From Venturia oleaginea (lineage: Eukaryota; Ascomycota; Dothideomycetes; Venturiales; Venturiaceae), in the NCBI GenBank assembly GCA_013176395.1, contig JABMLP010000015.1:1240001-1304000 (forward strand): 64,000 nt of DNA, read 5' to 3'. Under the pieces are notes generated by a model. The model was given only the letters and a program-made list of their open reading frames with translations. It was not told the DNA's origin and did not search any database. Positions 32,628 to 45,701 of the stretch are shown piece by piece (within the stretch, counting starts at the first letter, position 1; every line of letters starts with the position of its first letter). The position numbers and the translations under genes are program-made.

Positions 32628-35600
32628 ATGGCCAGTCTGTGACTTCATCGCAATCTACACCGCCTTCACTAACTCAGTAAACAGGCTCTGCTATCGCACC
32701 CAGCGATTTTGTGAAATTAATCGCATACATTGACGAGCTGGAAGGAGGACCGCCACCAGTTACTCTGACTTTACTCGCCAAACCGAGATGGCGGATACAC
32801 AGAATTCAGCCTGTTCTGGTCAAGGAATATGAGCGACACCTTTTAAAGAATTACCCGGAGATTGCAGGGTACGTCAGCGGCAGGATAACTTGTAGGAAAG
32901 TGACTGAGGAATTTGTAGAGCTTATACCGTTACGCAATATGACGCTTTCCCCCCCAAAACCCAATTCGACGAAACGGACCATATCAGCGATATGCTCGAG
33001 AAGCCCAAAGGATTGCTGGGACCTCACATTCACATCCTTGCGACGGTCGAGAAGATTGAGATACCAGAACAAGCGGCAACGGTTCTAGGGGCATTGTTAC
33101 TTGACGTGAAGACCAATGATGGCCCCAAGAAACCCATCTTGAACGATTCGGCAGTCGAAAACTCACGAAAGAGATCTTCTGCGCAGAAGTCACATATTGC
33201 CCTGCCATCTTCAGGCACGTTGAAGAGGCCCACAAAGACCCCGTCTGTGGGAGGAGCCTCGAGCAAGCGCGAGGGTGCGCCACGAAGAGACCTCTACGAA
33301 GTTGGCGATGACAGCGAAATTGAGACTCGCTACGAAGACGATCTCTCCAAGAGTGGTCCGAAGTCAAAACGAGCTCGAACAGACGATGGACCTAGTCGCG
33401 AAGCACAAACACCCGGGCATCAGATACCGAGTGCAACGCCCACGAGCGGACAGCCACGGCCTCCGACTGTACAAAGCACACCCATGGAAGCATCTTCCAG
33501 AAAAATAAGCAATTCAGCCTACCTTGAAGAACCAGGTCTAGCACGCGGGTTGTGGACAGACCGGGAAAATGAGCTCATGCTGGCAGAGATCATCGAAAAT
33601 GGTAGTGACACGCCGACAGCGATTTTGAAAGATACATTGTTCCCCGGACGAACTACAGAAGGCATTCGGAAGAGAAGGAAGAAGATGCAGAATGACCAAG
33701 CGCAAGAAATTCTGCGAGGTCGAAGAGATTTGGGATTACCAATGGCTAAAACTCCTGCGAGCTCGAAGGCTGCTGCAAAAGCAAAAGACTCGATATCAAA
33801 ACTTACTAGCAGCTCAAAAACACCTTCGAAGCCGAAAGTTCATGCAGTGTCTGGAACCCCTACGATTTCGAAAACTCCTGCGAAACCGAAGACTCCAATT
33901 AAATTCAAGACTCCAGCTCGGGCAAAGACTTCTGCGCGCTTGAAGTCGGCAATCCCGCGATCAGTTCCACATGGACGGCGGGACTCATCACCTGTCGTGC
34001 TCATCGAGCTTGTGGACGATCCCTCTCAGACACAGCTGGAGGTTCGGCCTGGTGGTGCGGTCCGAGTAAAAACCCCCAAATCCTCACCTCCAACCCCGCT
34101 AGAGACTTCCTCCACTGTCTCTACAGAGCTTGCTCCAACGGGCTCAACTGCTTCTGCAGGGCCTGTACCTGTGTTGTCCGAAAATACCCCATCCCATGAC
34201 AGCGGGTTCGATGAACTGGTGCCAGAAGAAGAGCAACGGCAAGACACAATTGAATGGCTCCCTTCAACTGATCCTAAGCTGAAAACACCAAGATCTTATT
34301 CCAAGTTCCTTCAAGATGCAAGAACTGCAGCAGCATCCGATGGGTCTGCGGCTGAGAGACAACTTCATCAGAATCTGTCAAATGGGACTCTGCAACCCAA
34401 AGAGCTCTTCTCCTTCGTTCCGATAATTCCAATCTCACCTTCACCGAACTTTAGTTCAACCAAAACTGCTAAACATGGACCATCTACAAAGTTCGCCGCC
34501 CCAAAAAGGATCCCGAAAACAGATGTTGTCGTTCCAGATGATCCCATCTCATCTAGTCCGGAGAAAATAAGATCGCCTTCACCAGATACTGCAGCAGCCT
34601 GGATTGAAGTAGAAAGGTCTTCGTCGAAGGCTTCTCGACCTTCCCCGGGATGGCCTGCTGATACGCCAATTGCCAAGTCCTCAATGGCAAATGCAGAGGC
34701 CAGGGAGGCGGCACTCACCGCCAAAATCAATCATACTGCAGGCAAATCGAGTCCGACAAAGTATAAAGAAAGCCACTCGCTTACCACTCGACTACAAAGT
34801 ATTGAGGCTGACGAAGCCGAAGACTTTGATACTCGTGAGTTTGGACAAACACCAAGGACGCTCGATTTCAAAGCTAGAACGCCTCGTAGCCTTTCCATGT
34901 AGGTTAAGCATTTCTCCTTCATTAACATTCCACGGCTCTCAACATCTATATTTTCATAATATATCGAGATCTATGAATTTTGGGCAAGTTCGAATCTGTG
35001 CCGAATCGCCAGAAGTTGGTCGGTATCGATTTCGCATCATCATAAAATGAACAGAATTCCGAAAGATGGAGGTGCTCACAGAAATGAACTGACCCGCGTG
35101 TGATAGGCCAATTGCTAGTCGTAGATTACCTTTTAAGAGGTGTGTTGCGCCTTCGGCGGGAAGTGGGTCATCAGAGTCTTCTGATGATGCGAGCGACGCC
35201 GAGATTGACGCCGATGCTAAGAAAATCGCTTCAGAATCCCAGGTCAATGCAAAGCTTGAAGTAGATGAGAACATGGACGTCGACAGTTGTTCTGACTCCT
35301 CAGATGATGACAGCGATTGTGCAGCTAACGAGACTGATGCGGATATCATCGCTGACACAGCGGATATCCATATCGACGTGAAGACGCAGGTCAATGTAGA
35401 GCTCAGGGCCGATGAAACGTCCAAGGTCGCTCCAAAGATTGAGGTAGACATGATAGAGGACGTCACACATGCTGATTCCGACTCCGACGACAGTAGCAGC
35501 GACGGCGACAGCCACTCTTCTGATGGCAAAGACGATGTGGTGCAAACGAAAGTCAATGCAAGCTCTATGGTCGATGCAAACGTCACTAAAATTGGAAAGA

Positions 35601-36799
35601 ATATCAATACGGATGCGGAGAGTGATTCCGACCCTTCGGACGGAGATGGCGATGACTTTTTCGCCGATAAGAGCAACGCGAGTCTTAAATTTGATGTGGA
35701 TACCAAGGCCAATACAAAACCCAGTGTCAACACGAACTCACAGGCCGAAGTAAAACCCAAGGCGGACACACAAGTTGAAGCGGATATGAACGAGGACTTC
35801 GAGAGTGAGTCCGACTCCTCCGACAGCGCCAGTGACAGCAGCGATTCTTCCGACGCTGAGAGTGGTGATACCGAAGTCGACGTCAGAAGAAACGTCAGTA
35901 AAGCACTCAGAGCCTTGGTCGACACCGAGGCCAGCAGTGACAGCGATGTCTCCTCCGTTTCAAGTCACGAAAGCGACGCCGGTTCTTCGAGCTCTGACGA
36001 AAGCTCGAAGGAGGAAGAGGATGAACTCGACATCACTGGGAGTGAGGCAGATGATCTTGCGGATCAGCAACTTCGTTCAGATGCTGAACAGAGCCAAAAG
36101 GGCAATGATAATGTTGCTGCGAACGACTATTCGTCCCACGGAATCATAGCCAGCAAAGAAGGTGGGCAGGAAAACGTGGCCGAGAACTCTGATGATAACG
36201 ATAGTAACACTGGAAACGACAGCGGCGATACACGCGAGACCAAGAAAGGAGGAGAGGACGAAATGCATTGCACGCCCCTAACGACTGCTCAACCTTTAAA
36301 GCAAGAGAAGAGCTCGCGTTCCCAGGCTGGCATATCAACAGGAATTAATGGTCATCCGAAAAAATCTCTAAAGAAGAATGCAAAGACACCAAGCCCAACT
36401 AACAGCAACGAGGCTCTCAAACCTGAAATAGTAGAAGAGGATAAATTACTCTGCGCGCCTATGACCAGCAATCGACCTGCCAAGCAAGGCAAGACTTCGC
36501 ATCCTCGGCCTGAAGCGAAAAATAATGTTCTTGTTGCTCCGAAAGGATCTCCGAAGAAGAGTGCAACTACAACGACCAAAAGCCTACCTCAAGCCAAGCC
36601 AGCTAAGAAAGCAAAAAAAATCACAAAGACAGAGAAGACCACGCAGGCTGAGTCGCTGGAAGGGAATCTAATGCCACCAGCCTCCACGATCAAAACCCAA
36701 ACGCAAGCCGAGTCAGCCCAAAGGGCAAAGAAGCCCAAAAAGAGCGATAATCTTGATGAGCTGCTTAGACGCAAGTGGCTTCTTTTGATGGGCGAATGA
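32628..36799 (+). CDS. Large acidic nuclear-type protein, SANT/Myb-like segment
   Basis: Four exons (32628-32634, 32685-32868, 32919-34898, 35107-36799) join to 1,287 residues; the sum is in frame. N-terminus: a compact folded region (FVKLIAYIDELEGG, TLTLLAKPRWRIHRIQPVLV, then YTVTQYDAFPPKT and LGPHIHILATVEKIEIPE). A SANT/Myb-like stretch near residue 240 (LWTDRENELMLAEIIENG ... TTEGIRKRRKKM) suggests DNA or histone contact. Then KTP/TPxK repeats, proline/serine-rich disorder with SSPxK-type phospho-sites, and in the last exon several hundred residues of acidic Ser/Asp runs (DSCSDSSDDDSDC), ending in basic patches and DELLRRKWLLLMGE. I do not recognise the family. The exon before and the exon after the 208-nt third intron would look like separate genes if the intron were missed. 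Confidence 0.7.
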
Positions 36800-38446
36800 A
36801 AGGTGTGCGACTTTTGCTTCAAAGGGATGCAACAGAGTTTTTCAAGTTTTGATTAATTGGGTAGAATTTGAGTTGCCAATGCGTGGTCGGGTGGAGTTGG
36901 AACGAGATGTCGATATAGATGGTATTGAGATGGCAGCTCTTTGGCTTTTATTGAAGGGAGGACTTTTGCTTTGCTGTTGCTTATACCCGGATTGTTCTCT
37001 TCTTTTTTCCGATTGGGTCGATGGGTTGAGGGATTTTCTGTGCACTCATACTGAGATATGGTGGTGTTGCTTTGCGCGGGATGGGTTCGTAGATAGGACG
37101 GTTCGTATAACAATTTTCAGCTAGAGTGAATTTTGATCATACTTTGGTCTAGCTGCCTTAATGAGATTCACGACGGTCGTAAGAGAAATGGCGATCGTGA
37201 TTGAAACGGTCGGGCCATGTTGTTCAGTCCCGGTCTATCAACAGCTGCATCTTTGGCTTATGGCCGAACGTCAAAGGGCATTTCAGCTGTGTGAGGCTTG
37301 AGTGATAGGCACACTCACACATTATTAATGAAACATTGACTCGAGATTCAATCCATTTTCTCCCGTGAAATTTCGATATACATTCCGCCAAGAAATCTTC
37401 GCCGTGGTTTACCACAGTTGGACCACAGTTGGAGACCTTCTCGCATGGCCTTCCCCGATTACCAACAGCTTCCACGGTTCGATTCACGACGCTGTCCCTG
37501 ATAGCGCGAAGAGAGGACCACAAACTTTTCACTAGAAGTACTTGTCCGAGTGGAGTGGAGCCGCTTCGAAAACCTCCGTCTTCACACTAGGGGCTGCCGA
37601 TATCCAAAGCCACGTTCGCCATGTTTGCTATGCCCAACAGCCTTGCAGCCTTGATTTCTGGCTGCCTCGAGGTTGCGTTCTACAAGATTGCGATTGCGTT
37701 GCTGACATGCGAGCGGAAATGGTAATGTGGAGCACGACAATGAGGAAAAACGAAACATCAATGATTACGCTGTCAAGTCTCGTCGGCCAGCAATAAAAAT
37801 TAAAAAATACCTGCTGTTAACAGCTATCGGCACCATCTCTTCCTCGAACCACGTTTATTTGAGCGTTGAAAAGACTATCGGAAGGAAGAAACAATCGCTT
37901 GGAACCAGCCCAAGCGTAAAGCGTCGAAGAAGGCACGAGTCGTCGATGGCTTGAGAGTTTATCCATAGTCCAATGTTGCCTCCTTTAGCTTGCACGCAAC
38001 GGGAGGTCACCGCTATCTAACCACATGTTGGGTAGGCTTGTCCAATTCGTGTGACTATCGCCATTTCTCCACCCAGCAGTGGCTTATGAATATCCACGAT
38101 TCAGATCCCTGCATATAGCATCGTAGGTTGCCTACGGTACACCATCTGGCTGGAACTGGAATTGTACCCGTCACCAGATCCTCTTCTGTCAGTCAACTAG
38201 CGCAAGCCGACTTGGTCATGATGGGGTGCATAAAGGCCTCGCCTTATGATACGTACCGCTCACTAAAGGGCTGAGATCCCCATGAACTTCCAGAATTTAT
38301 TTCGACTCTTTTCGTCAAACTGATTGGCTAGTAGTCATTCTACCTTCTGCTTTCAACATTTTCATCGTCTCTATCGAAGTTTTTAACATCATTGCTCCAT
38401 ACACGACAGAAGCAGTCTTTTTTCTGCACCACAGTCCCTCTTCATC
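36800..38446. other. Long intergenic region
   Basis: 1.65 kb without a supported gene. Short open frames on both strands have no motif. The right part should hold the RGS gene promoter and leader, which is pyrimidine-rich. Confidence 0.5.
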
Positions 38447-39938
38447 ATGTCTATTCTCTTCTACAGAAGACCAAATTATGTCGATCGCCCAGCTGGTCCC
38501 CTAAATCAAAGCGACTGCCAGAAGTTCGTGGAGAAAACGAAAAACAACAAGAACGCTATTCCTGACGAACTTTCCTTTGAAAACATCTTGAGTGGCAGGA
38601 CCTTGCCAGTGGGTTTGGCACCAACACACCGCATGCAACGCTGACCCTATTTAGCCGGCTACTCTCGACGACTTCATGGATTACCTCATCTATGTGGCTC
38701 ACGATGCAGAAACACTACAATTCTACCTGTGGCTCAAGGAGTATAGGAAACGATATTCTTCCCTCAGAAGAGAAGAACAGGCGCTGTCTCCAGAATGGCA
38801 GGTCAAGCCAGTGGAGGATCGCAGATTGACTTACAAGCCGGGCCAGAATAGAAGCTCGGGCACTTTTCCTGCGGCGGAAAAGGAATCTGAAAGTCGCATG
38901 AAAGAGTTGTCGAGGGCAGCGAAGGAAATATTTGATGAGGCTCCGATGTCACCAACTGCAACCGCCACCGATTACGAGTCGTTCATCACCAAGTCAGTAG
39001 ACTCCCATAAAACTTTTCAAGAACGGCAAGATGACGCGAATACCGCTGTTGGTTTAAAATGGCAACCATGTAAGTATATCTCCACGAGCTTCGTATGAAC
39101 TGTGCTGATTATTATAGTCACATGCCAACCCTTCCGAGCAGAGATTGCCAAAGTCATCGCCCATTACTTTGCACCAGGCGCACCACGGGAACTCAACATC
39201 TCTGACCGTGATCGCACTCATCTACTCCACGCCCTCCAGCACACAACTCACCCGTCTGCTTTCCAAATGGTCGAGACGATCATCGAAGCCACGCTGCGCA
39301 ATCAACTGCACTCCAACTTCGTGCGATGGAGTATCTGCAACGGCAACAAGCCCAAAGTCTTCTTTGTCCGCGTCATGGGAGTCTCTCACACCATTGCCGG
39401 GCTCCTCATCGCTATACTACTCACGTTGTCCCACTTCTCACGCTGGTGGCGCCTCTTCAATGCTCCAGTTACTTGGGTCGGTCTCGCTACCTGGATCGCA
39501 GCCTACAAAGGTCTCTGCGTGATTCTCCACGTCAAAGGAAAAACGCGAAATCTCCGTCCTTGGGAAGATTTGGACTCAGTATCTGACGGCACGTTCACGG
39601 CAAAGGGACCCGACGACGAAGAATCAACCATCGCCCTCAGCGATACGCATTCTTTCAGAAAAAGAAGTGAGGCGCATGTTTATGCTAATGATAAGAGACG
39701 ACCAATGTCTTTCGATAGTTTTGGGACGGCGAATACTTACCTTGACGAACCGTGGATAGAACGGTATGAGAAGAAAACTCTCATACAAAAGGTTGAGGAT
39801 ACGAGTGTTTGGGTGCAGGATGATGCTTTGAGACTTCTTCAGGATAAGATTGTTATAGGAGCTCGGATATGGGCGACAATTGGAACGTTGTTGATTACTA
39901 TCTTCTTTGTCGCTCTACCGCAGGGCAATTTCTACTGA
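38447..39938 (+). CDS. RGS-domain protein with C-terminal membrane helices (Rax1-like)
   Basis: Three exons (38447-38608, 38655-39069, 39118-39938) encode 465 residues. An RGS-type domain is split around an insert: SFENILSGRTLPPATLDDFM DYLIYVAHDAETLQFYLWLK at the front and PSAFQMVETIIEATLRNQLH at the end. Three hydrophobic helices follow (GVSHTIAGLLIAILLTL, VTWVGLATWIAAYKGLCVIL, WATIGTLLITIFFVAL). An RGS domain followed by membrane segments is the layout of yeast Rax1 and related fungal RGS proteins; RGS domains speed GTP hydrolysis by G-alpha. Likely a membrane regulator of G-protein signalling or polarity. Confidence 0.82.
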
Positions 39939-40930
39939 GAGAGTGTGTGGGATTATGGTTGATAGATGCTGGTTTACTTTCTTGTGTCTATGTCGCTTCC
40001 TCGTCTGGCGTTGGTGGCTTGGATTATGAGATACCACTGAGGATATAACTCTGAGGAGGCGAAGCTCTCTGGGTCTCTTTTTCTCCCTTCTTCTTTTCTC
40101 AATGCAAGCTGGCCATGGAACTGAAAGACCTCAGTTGGATCTTTGCGGTGTATAGACTTGCAATTCTTTGCCTTTTCTTTTAGCGGTCATCTTAGCATTG
40201 TATATACTGTTACCCTGCATCTCGAAGCCACGACTCGAAGCCTTCGATTCTGTGCCCTTTTCAATGTCTCGGAATTGAAGGTGCAGTTGGTTTTGAAGTC
40301 CCCCAACTCCAGATCGATATTGATAAATTTCTGATAATTCTCGTAGGGAAGTTTGCCAGAAATTTATCTATGTTGATCTCGAATTGACCGTGCTGAAGTA
40401 CATACACGTTGAGAGGCAGCGTACTTGCGTGCCCAGCAACCTATATACGAACCGGTAACTTTAAGAAACTGCGATGCTCCACCTCTTTGTGAACAAATGG
40501 GATGTGCGAGGTGAAGGGCTCTGCGACGCCTTGGCAGCCACTTTCTCCTTGATCTGATTGGAGGCAGCACACCATAGGCGCGGTCGTTACAGGCCAAGGG
40601 GGCGATGTCATAGGCATATTCGAACGTGAGCGCTTAGGACTGAGAAAGGAGCATTTGGGGTACAACGACTGAGCTTCAGCGGTCGCATAGGCCATGTACG
40701 AAAGAATATTCAATTTAATTCCTCATTCATAAACCACCTGTCCCACGTCGAGCTCACTTATCAAAGACCAACTCACCACCCCCCCCCCCACTACCCAGTC
40801 CATATCAGCCGTGCCGTCCAAGTCATCACCGCGCTTGGCTACATCTCCCTGGTCTGAACCACGATTCCACGGTAGTCAAACCATTTTTCCAACCACTTGT
40901 TTAATCGCAAGAGCTACAAGATCGGACGCC
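39939..40930. other. Intergenic, contains a palindromic element
   Basis: 992 bp without a supported gene. Holds the third palindromic element (40311-40379) and a short poly-C tract near 40779-40789 in the probable leader of the PhoD gene. Confidence 0.5.
40311..40379. repeat. Palindromic element, copy 3
   Basis: Left arm 40311-40333 (AGATCGATATTGATAAATTT then CTG) pairs with right arm 40357-40379 with 20 of 23 positions matching and a 23-nt spacer. The core ATAAATTTCTG and the GATATTGAT flank match the copy at 16296 and, more loosely, that at 11938. Confidence 0.8.
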
Positions 40931-43900
40931 ATGTCGTCGCAAAAGCACGGAAGACCTGAAGAGGAGCTCTTTTTGAACAAACCTCCCACGGCGCCCGGGG
41001 GCGAGCAGTCGACTGTGGCTCCCTTGAGAATCCAAAAACAGGGCAACTCCTCTACTCCTCCACCTCGAATACCTTCAGCTAGCAGCTCCTCATCAGACTT
41101 CTCCCAACCGCCATATCCCGCGCCCACCTCGAAACTGCCAAACCCAAATGCACCATACCCCTACCCCAACGACCCGTCGCGAACAGGCATCCGGCCTCAG
41201 AATAATCTCCCATATCCTGCCTTCGATGAGCCGCCCAGAAACAAGACTCCCGAGTCAACTACAAACTCGGGACGGAGAAGAGGTGACAGCAACACGGTTC
41301 CGCAGCCATCAGGGCAGCGTGCCAAATTTAGCGCAGACGACCCAAATAGACCAACATTGTCTGGATATGCCCATAATCCTGCCAAAGCGACGACTTCTCC
41401 TCAGTCGTCTGTAGGAGAAAGGAGAGGCAACTTGCCTACGCCAATATCACAACCAGGGGCCCCCACGCCTGGGCCGGACTCAGGGACACAAGATCTGTTT
41501 CAGAGGCCGCCTCAGCGTACAGATAGGCAACCTGAGCAAGGCCAGCGCAAAGGCTCAGCGGCTCCGAATCCATTTCCTGAGTTTCACCAACAATACTGGC
41601 CTCCACCAAGTGCTGATGGACCTTCACAAGCCCCCAACCAGGGTGGTTTGAACATTCCTGAGCCTGGTGGTGGAATTGGAAGAATGGACTCTACGGCATC
41701 GGTTATGACCACTCGCGCGACACGAGGATCGCCTCCACCACCTGAAACCCCCATACTTGAGCCACCGGGAGGAAGCATTGAAGCGCGTTATGCAGCGGCT
41801 GGAATCGGTGCTGCACCAAGTGCGGCAGCAACTCAGCGACAAGCGCAATACCCAGCACCGAGACAGGGCAAGAACTCAACTCCTCCAGGAGGGGCACAAC
41901 AACAACAAGGACAGCAGCCTCCGAGACGGCCGTGGACACCAACCGAACCTGCGGGAGCCCAGCCACATGGGCCAACCGTCTCATTTCAAGGCATGAACGA
42001 GGTCACGCTGCCAAACTCAGTGCCAGTTGCTGGCAGTTTTGGACAAGTCCAAGGCCAATCTCACCAACCTTCTGGAGCTACGCCTGCTCGACAGGGCTCA
42101 GAAGCTTTGGAGCACGATTTTAACCGACTACATGTGGACGAGCCTCCGCCAGCATACTCGTCAGTGCAACCAAACCAAAATCGTTCTGGGTCAGGATATC
42201 CTAACGAGAAGGGTAGCCCTTCGGGCGGCATAGCACAACCGACAGCGATGGCGGCGGCGGCGGCGGCAGCAGGTGCAGGAATGAGCGTGGCATCAAGTAG
42301 CCAGGGTCATCCGGCGTTTGCAAACGATCCTCGCCATCATCCTGGCGCAACACCATCTCCTGCTCAAGGTGGAGCTGTGCAACCACAAAACACTGGGTCG
42401 CCTGCTCCATCGGTTGGGCCCGCCTCGCCTCCACCATTGCCAGAAGGTTGGATTGCACATCTCGACTCTAATTCTGGCCAGTATTACTACATCCATCTTC
42501 CCACACAATCTACACAGTGGGAGTTTCCGAAAGGACCAACTCCTCTGAATTTGAACGAGCCTCTTTCACCGACCGGTACGATTGTGAACCCTTTTGCGTC
42601 TCCTACTGCTTCGACATTCAGCAAGCAATCTCTTGCTTCACCTGGATTTTCGGTGCCACAAACTGCAACTTTCAGACCCGATGCGTACATGAGTATGGCC
42701 TCGGCAGCTACGCCGACCGCGGCTGGGTTTACTGGCCCACCGCCAACTGCAGGTGTCGATGTCTACAAAGTCGCTCCCACGAACGGTGTTTATTTCGGTC
42801 CTTACTTGCGATATACGAATATGGACGTTGAGCGAGGCGTGTGGCTCGGATCTATTCTACTTGTCACAGACGCTGCCCAGCCACCTACGATTCACATTCA
42901 TCAAAGCGTCGACCTCTCACCAAACCCAAGACAATTGAAGGCAAATCCTATATACAGCCATCAAAGGTGGATGTTCTATCGTTATGATGTCGATCTCAAG
43001 ATGGACGAGCAAGGCGTGAAGTGGACGTATGCTATCACTTCCCATCTTGGTTGCACGCGGTATGAATTCTTGGTCGCTGGGCGCTACGAAACGAGTTGGC
43101 GATTTATTGCTCATTCCGGGAACGATTTTGCTATTAATGTCAATGCCAATGAGCGCTCAAAACTTGGTGGTGTTGGTTTCATGTGGAAGGATATCCTGCA
43201 GAAGCACATTGATTGTAATGGTTTCCACGCCCAACTTGGTCTTGGCGATCAGATTTATGCCGATCGCATGTGGAAGGAGATTCCCTTGCTGAAACAGTGG
43301 ACGGCGACGAGTGGAAAAGAGAGTAGGAAGAATGCTGCTTGGACGCCGAGACATGAAGAGGAGGTCTCTCATGCTTACTTCCATTACTACACGAGTCACT
43401 TCGATCAACCACATTTAAGGGAGGCATTTGCACAGATTCCGCATGTCTTGACTTTGGACGATCATGATATGTGAGTGGAGCTCTATTCGTTCATATCCAC
43501 CAATAGCTAATATTGTCGCAGCTTCGATGGCTATGGATCATACCCAGAGTATATGCAGTTCTCCAATATGTTCAAGAATATTGGACGTATTGGCGTAGAG
43601 ATGTATCTTCTCTTCCAACATCACACGACTCTGGATATTTTGCGCAATGTTAATCACGACCTGGATCTCTTCACCATCACAGGTACCGGATGGCATTTTA
43701 TCAAGTATCTCGGGCCTGCTGTTGTTGTCGTTGGACCTGATTGCAGATCAGAAAGAAATCCGCATCAAGTCATGGCTGGACCTACTTACCAAGGTATATT
43801 CCCGAAGGTTGCAGTGTTGCCCCCGAGTGTGCAGCACTGTATCTGGATGGTCCCGGTGCCGTTGATCTATCCCAGGATGGAGTCGATGGAGAGTTTGGTC

Positions 43901-44724
43901 AGCACAGTCCAAACAGGCAAGAAAGCAGTTACGGGCACATTCAATATGCTTGGCAAAGTGACTGCTGGTGTTGCCGGTGTAGTTGGGGCAAAAGGAATGG
44001 TCGGCTCGGGGTTCGATCAAGCAAAGAAGGCGGTCGGAAAATCAGGCCTCATGTCCAGCGTCTTGAGTCCGTTCGGTGAAGTCAGTATTGTAGACGAATT
44101 ACGTGACCAGTGGACACACGAGTCAAAGGTTTCTATCCTCATCCCACACTTGGATCAAAACCACAACTAACCACACAATAGGATCTCGAACGCACCTACT
44201 TCATCCGCACCCTCCAAGGCATCGCCCATAACAAATCTCTCCGCATGACCTTCTTTGGTGGCGACGTCGGCTGCTGCGGCGCCGGCCTCGTCCACGACCC
44301 AGCCCATCCTCAAGACCACAAAACAATGTACCAAATCATTGCCTCACCAGTCGTAAACGCACCTCCCTCAGGCTACGTCCTACGCTTCCTACATTCCAAC
44401 AAACAACTCTACGTTCCCGCCAATGGCCACAGAAGCACAAACCACCCCACGGATACGAAAGAAGATATGATGGAGATTTTTGCTCAAGACGTCAATGGGC
44501 AGCCTAGGGAGTTGAAGAGGCTTATGGCCAGGAGGAACTATGTTGCTTGTGTTGCATTTGATCCGGAAGTTGTGCAGGGCGCCTTTGGACAGACTGTCAC
44601 GCCTGGCAATGGCGGTGGAAAGTTGAGTCTTGCGGTTGATTTCATGGTGCAAGGGGATGGGACGTATGGTGGCGCTGTCAAATACGGGCCTGTTATTGTG
44701 CCTAGTGTTGAGTATGGGCGATGA
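40931..44724 (+). CDS. WW-domain PhoD-like phosphatase
   Basis: Three exons (40931-43470, 43522-44128, 44182-44724) give 1,229 residues. The first 500 residues are Pro/Gln/Ser-rich and disordered with an Ala run. A WW domain follows (PPLPEGWIAHLDSNSGQYYY ... TQWEFP, about 516-550), which binds proline-rich ligands. The C-terminal half is the fungal PhoD-like phosphatase fold: VYFGPYLRYTNMD, QLGLGDQIYADRMWKEIP, DDHDIFDGYGSYPE, WHFIKYLGPAVVVVGPDCRS and MTFFGGDVGCCGAGLV. The Asp/His sets in LGDQIYAD and DDHD are metal-ligand candidates. Substrate is unknown. No signal peptide, so probably cytoplasmic. The first intron splits DDHD from IFDG. Confidence 0.9.
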
Positions 44725-45701
44725 TGGGGTCTGCTGAGATTTTGAGCTGTAGTTTTGCGAGCGTGGTGTTGGTGGTTTGGATAGGATGATTCTTTTGTGC
44801 AGTTGACTTAGCAGGCGGCATTGGGACTAATGATGGTCCTTTTTTTTTTTTTTTTTTTTTTTTTTTGAGCGATTCGGGCACACAATTTATTGTTTTCTTG
44901 CGGGATTCTGATGTTTGATTTTGGAGATGGATGTGAGGTCGGCCTTGCAGTTCCTTCTTCCATCATCTGATTTTACTTGCAATTTTCTCGATGACAAGCG
45001 TGACTGGTATTCGCACTGAAATGTCGGCCTATCGACTTGAACGGTAGGTCTTCACTTCGAATCAGATATTCGGAATACCAAGCCCAATGATCTGACTACA
45101 TGGTTGGTCGTTGCAGCACTTTTTGGAAAGCTCGTCTTGAACGGAAAAGGCGTGGCCGTCGATGATGCAAACGGTAAGGATGCATGTATGAGGAGTGGCA
45201 GGAACCAACCGGTCTTTTCATCCCATGTTCGATTCTGTTAGAGTATGTTTCGGGGGCATAGAGTTGAGTGATACGGGGAACGATAAAAGGTTGGTGGTTC
45301 GAGTGCGTATGGACTGTTACGTTGATTCCGTTCGATAATCCCGGCAGATATGTTCAGGAGAGGTAGAAGAGTGGAGGGAGGGCAAGGACATGACTTGAAA
45401 ATAATTGATTATTTTGAAATTATGTTAAAGGCCGATCCATCTCTTTCCAGTCCAGCATATCACCTTGGACTTCCATGTGTGTTTGGAAGTCCTTTATCCC
45501 CATCATCACCACTAGACATAAAAAAGGGGTTCCGAAGATGCCTGTTCAGAGCTGTACCCGTCGACCAAGCAAAGACTCCGTCGCTATGCGTCAAAAAGAA
45601 AGCTCTCCAGTCTCCAACATCGTGTCCTCATGTAAGCCAAAACTCCACGCTCAGTCTTGCTGTCAGTCAGTATTAATCATGGTCTCTCCTTCACGTCCTT
45701 C
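44725..45701. other. Intergenic with poly-T tract
   Basis: 977 bp between two convergent genes (PhoD-like, plus; histidine kinase, minus). Apart from the T run listed below nothing was recognised. Confidence 0.5.
44840..44866. repeat. 27-nt poly-T tract
   Basis: An uninterrupted run of 27 T residues about 115 bp downstream of the PhoD-like stop codon. It may be a simple repeat or the tail of an old retroposed insertion on the minus strand; no flanking element was identified. Confidence 0.8.

Noticed and set aside
32651..32690. Start of the large acidic protein at a GTG near 32711
   Set aside because: A proper ATG at 32628 joins by a good intron with a CACTAAC branch site to the same frame.
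35273..36799. Acidic Ser/Asp-rich region as an independent gene
   Set aside because: The frame is open upstream of its first ATG back to a good acceptor at 35106, which joins in phase to the exon ending at 34898.
44840..44866. Poly-T tract as a retrotransposon tail
   Set aside because: No reverse-transcriptase remnant, target-site duplication or element body could be found next to it.
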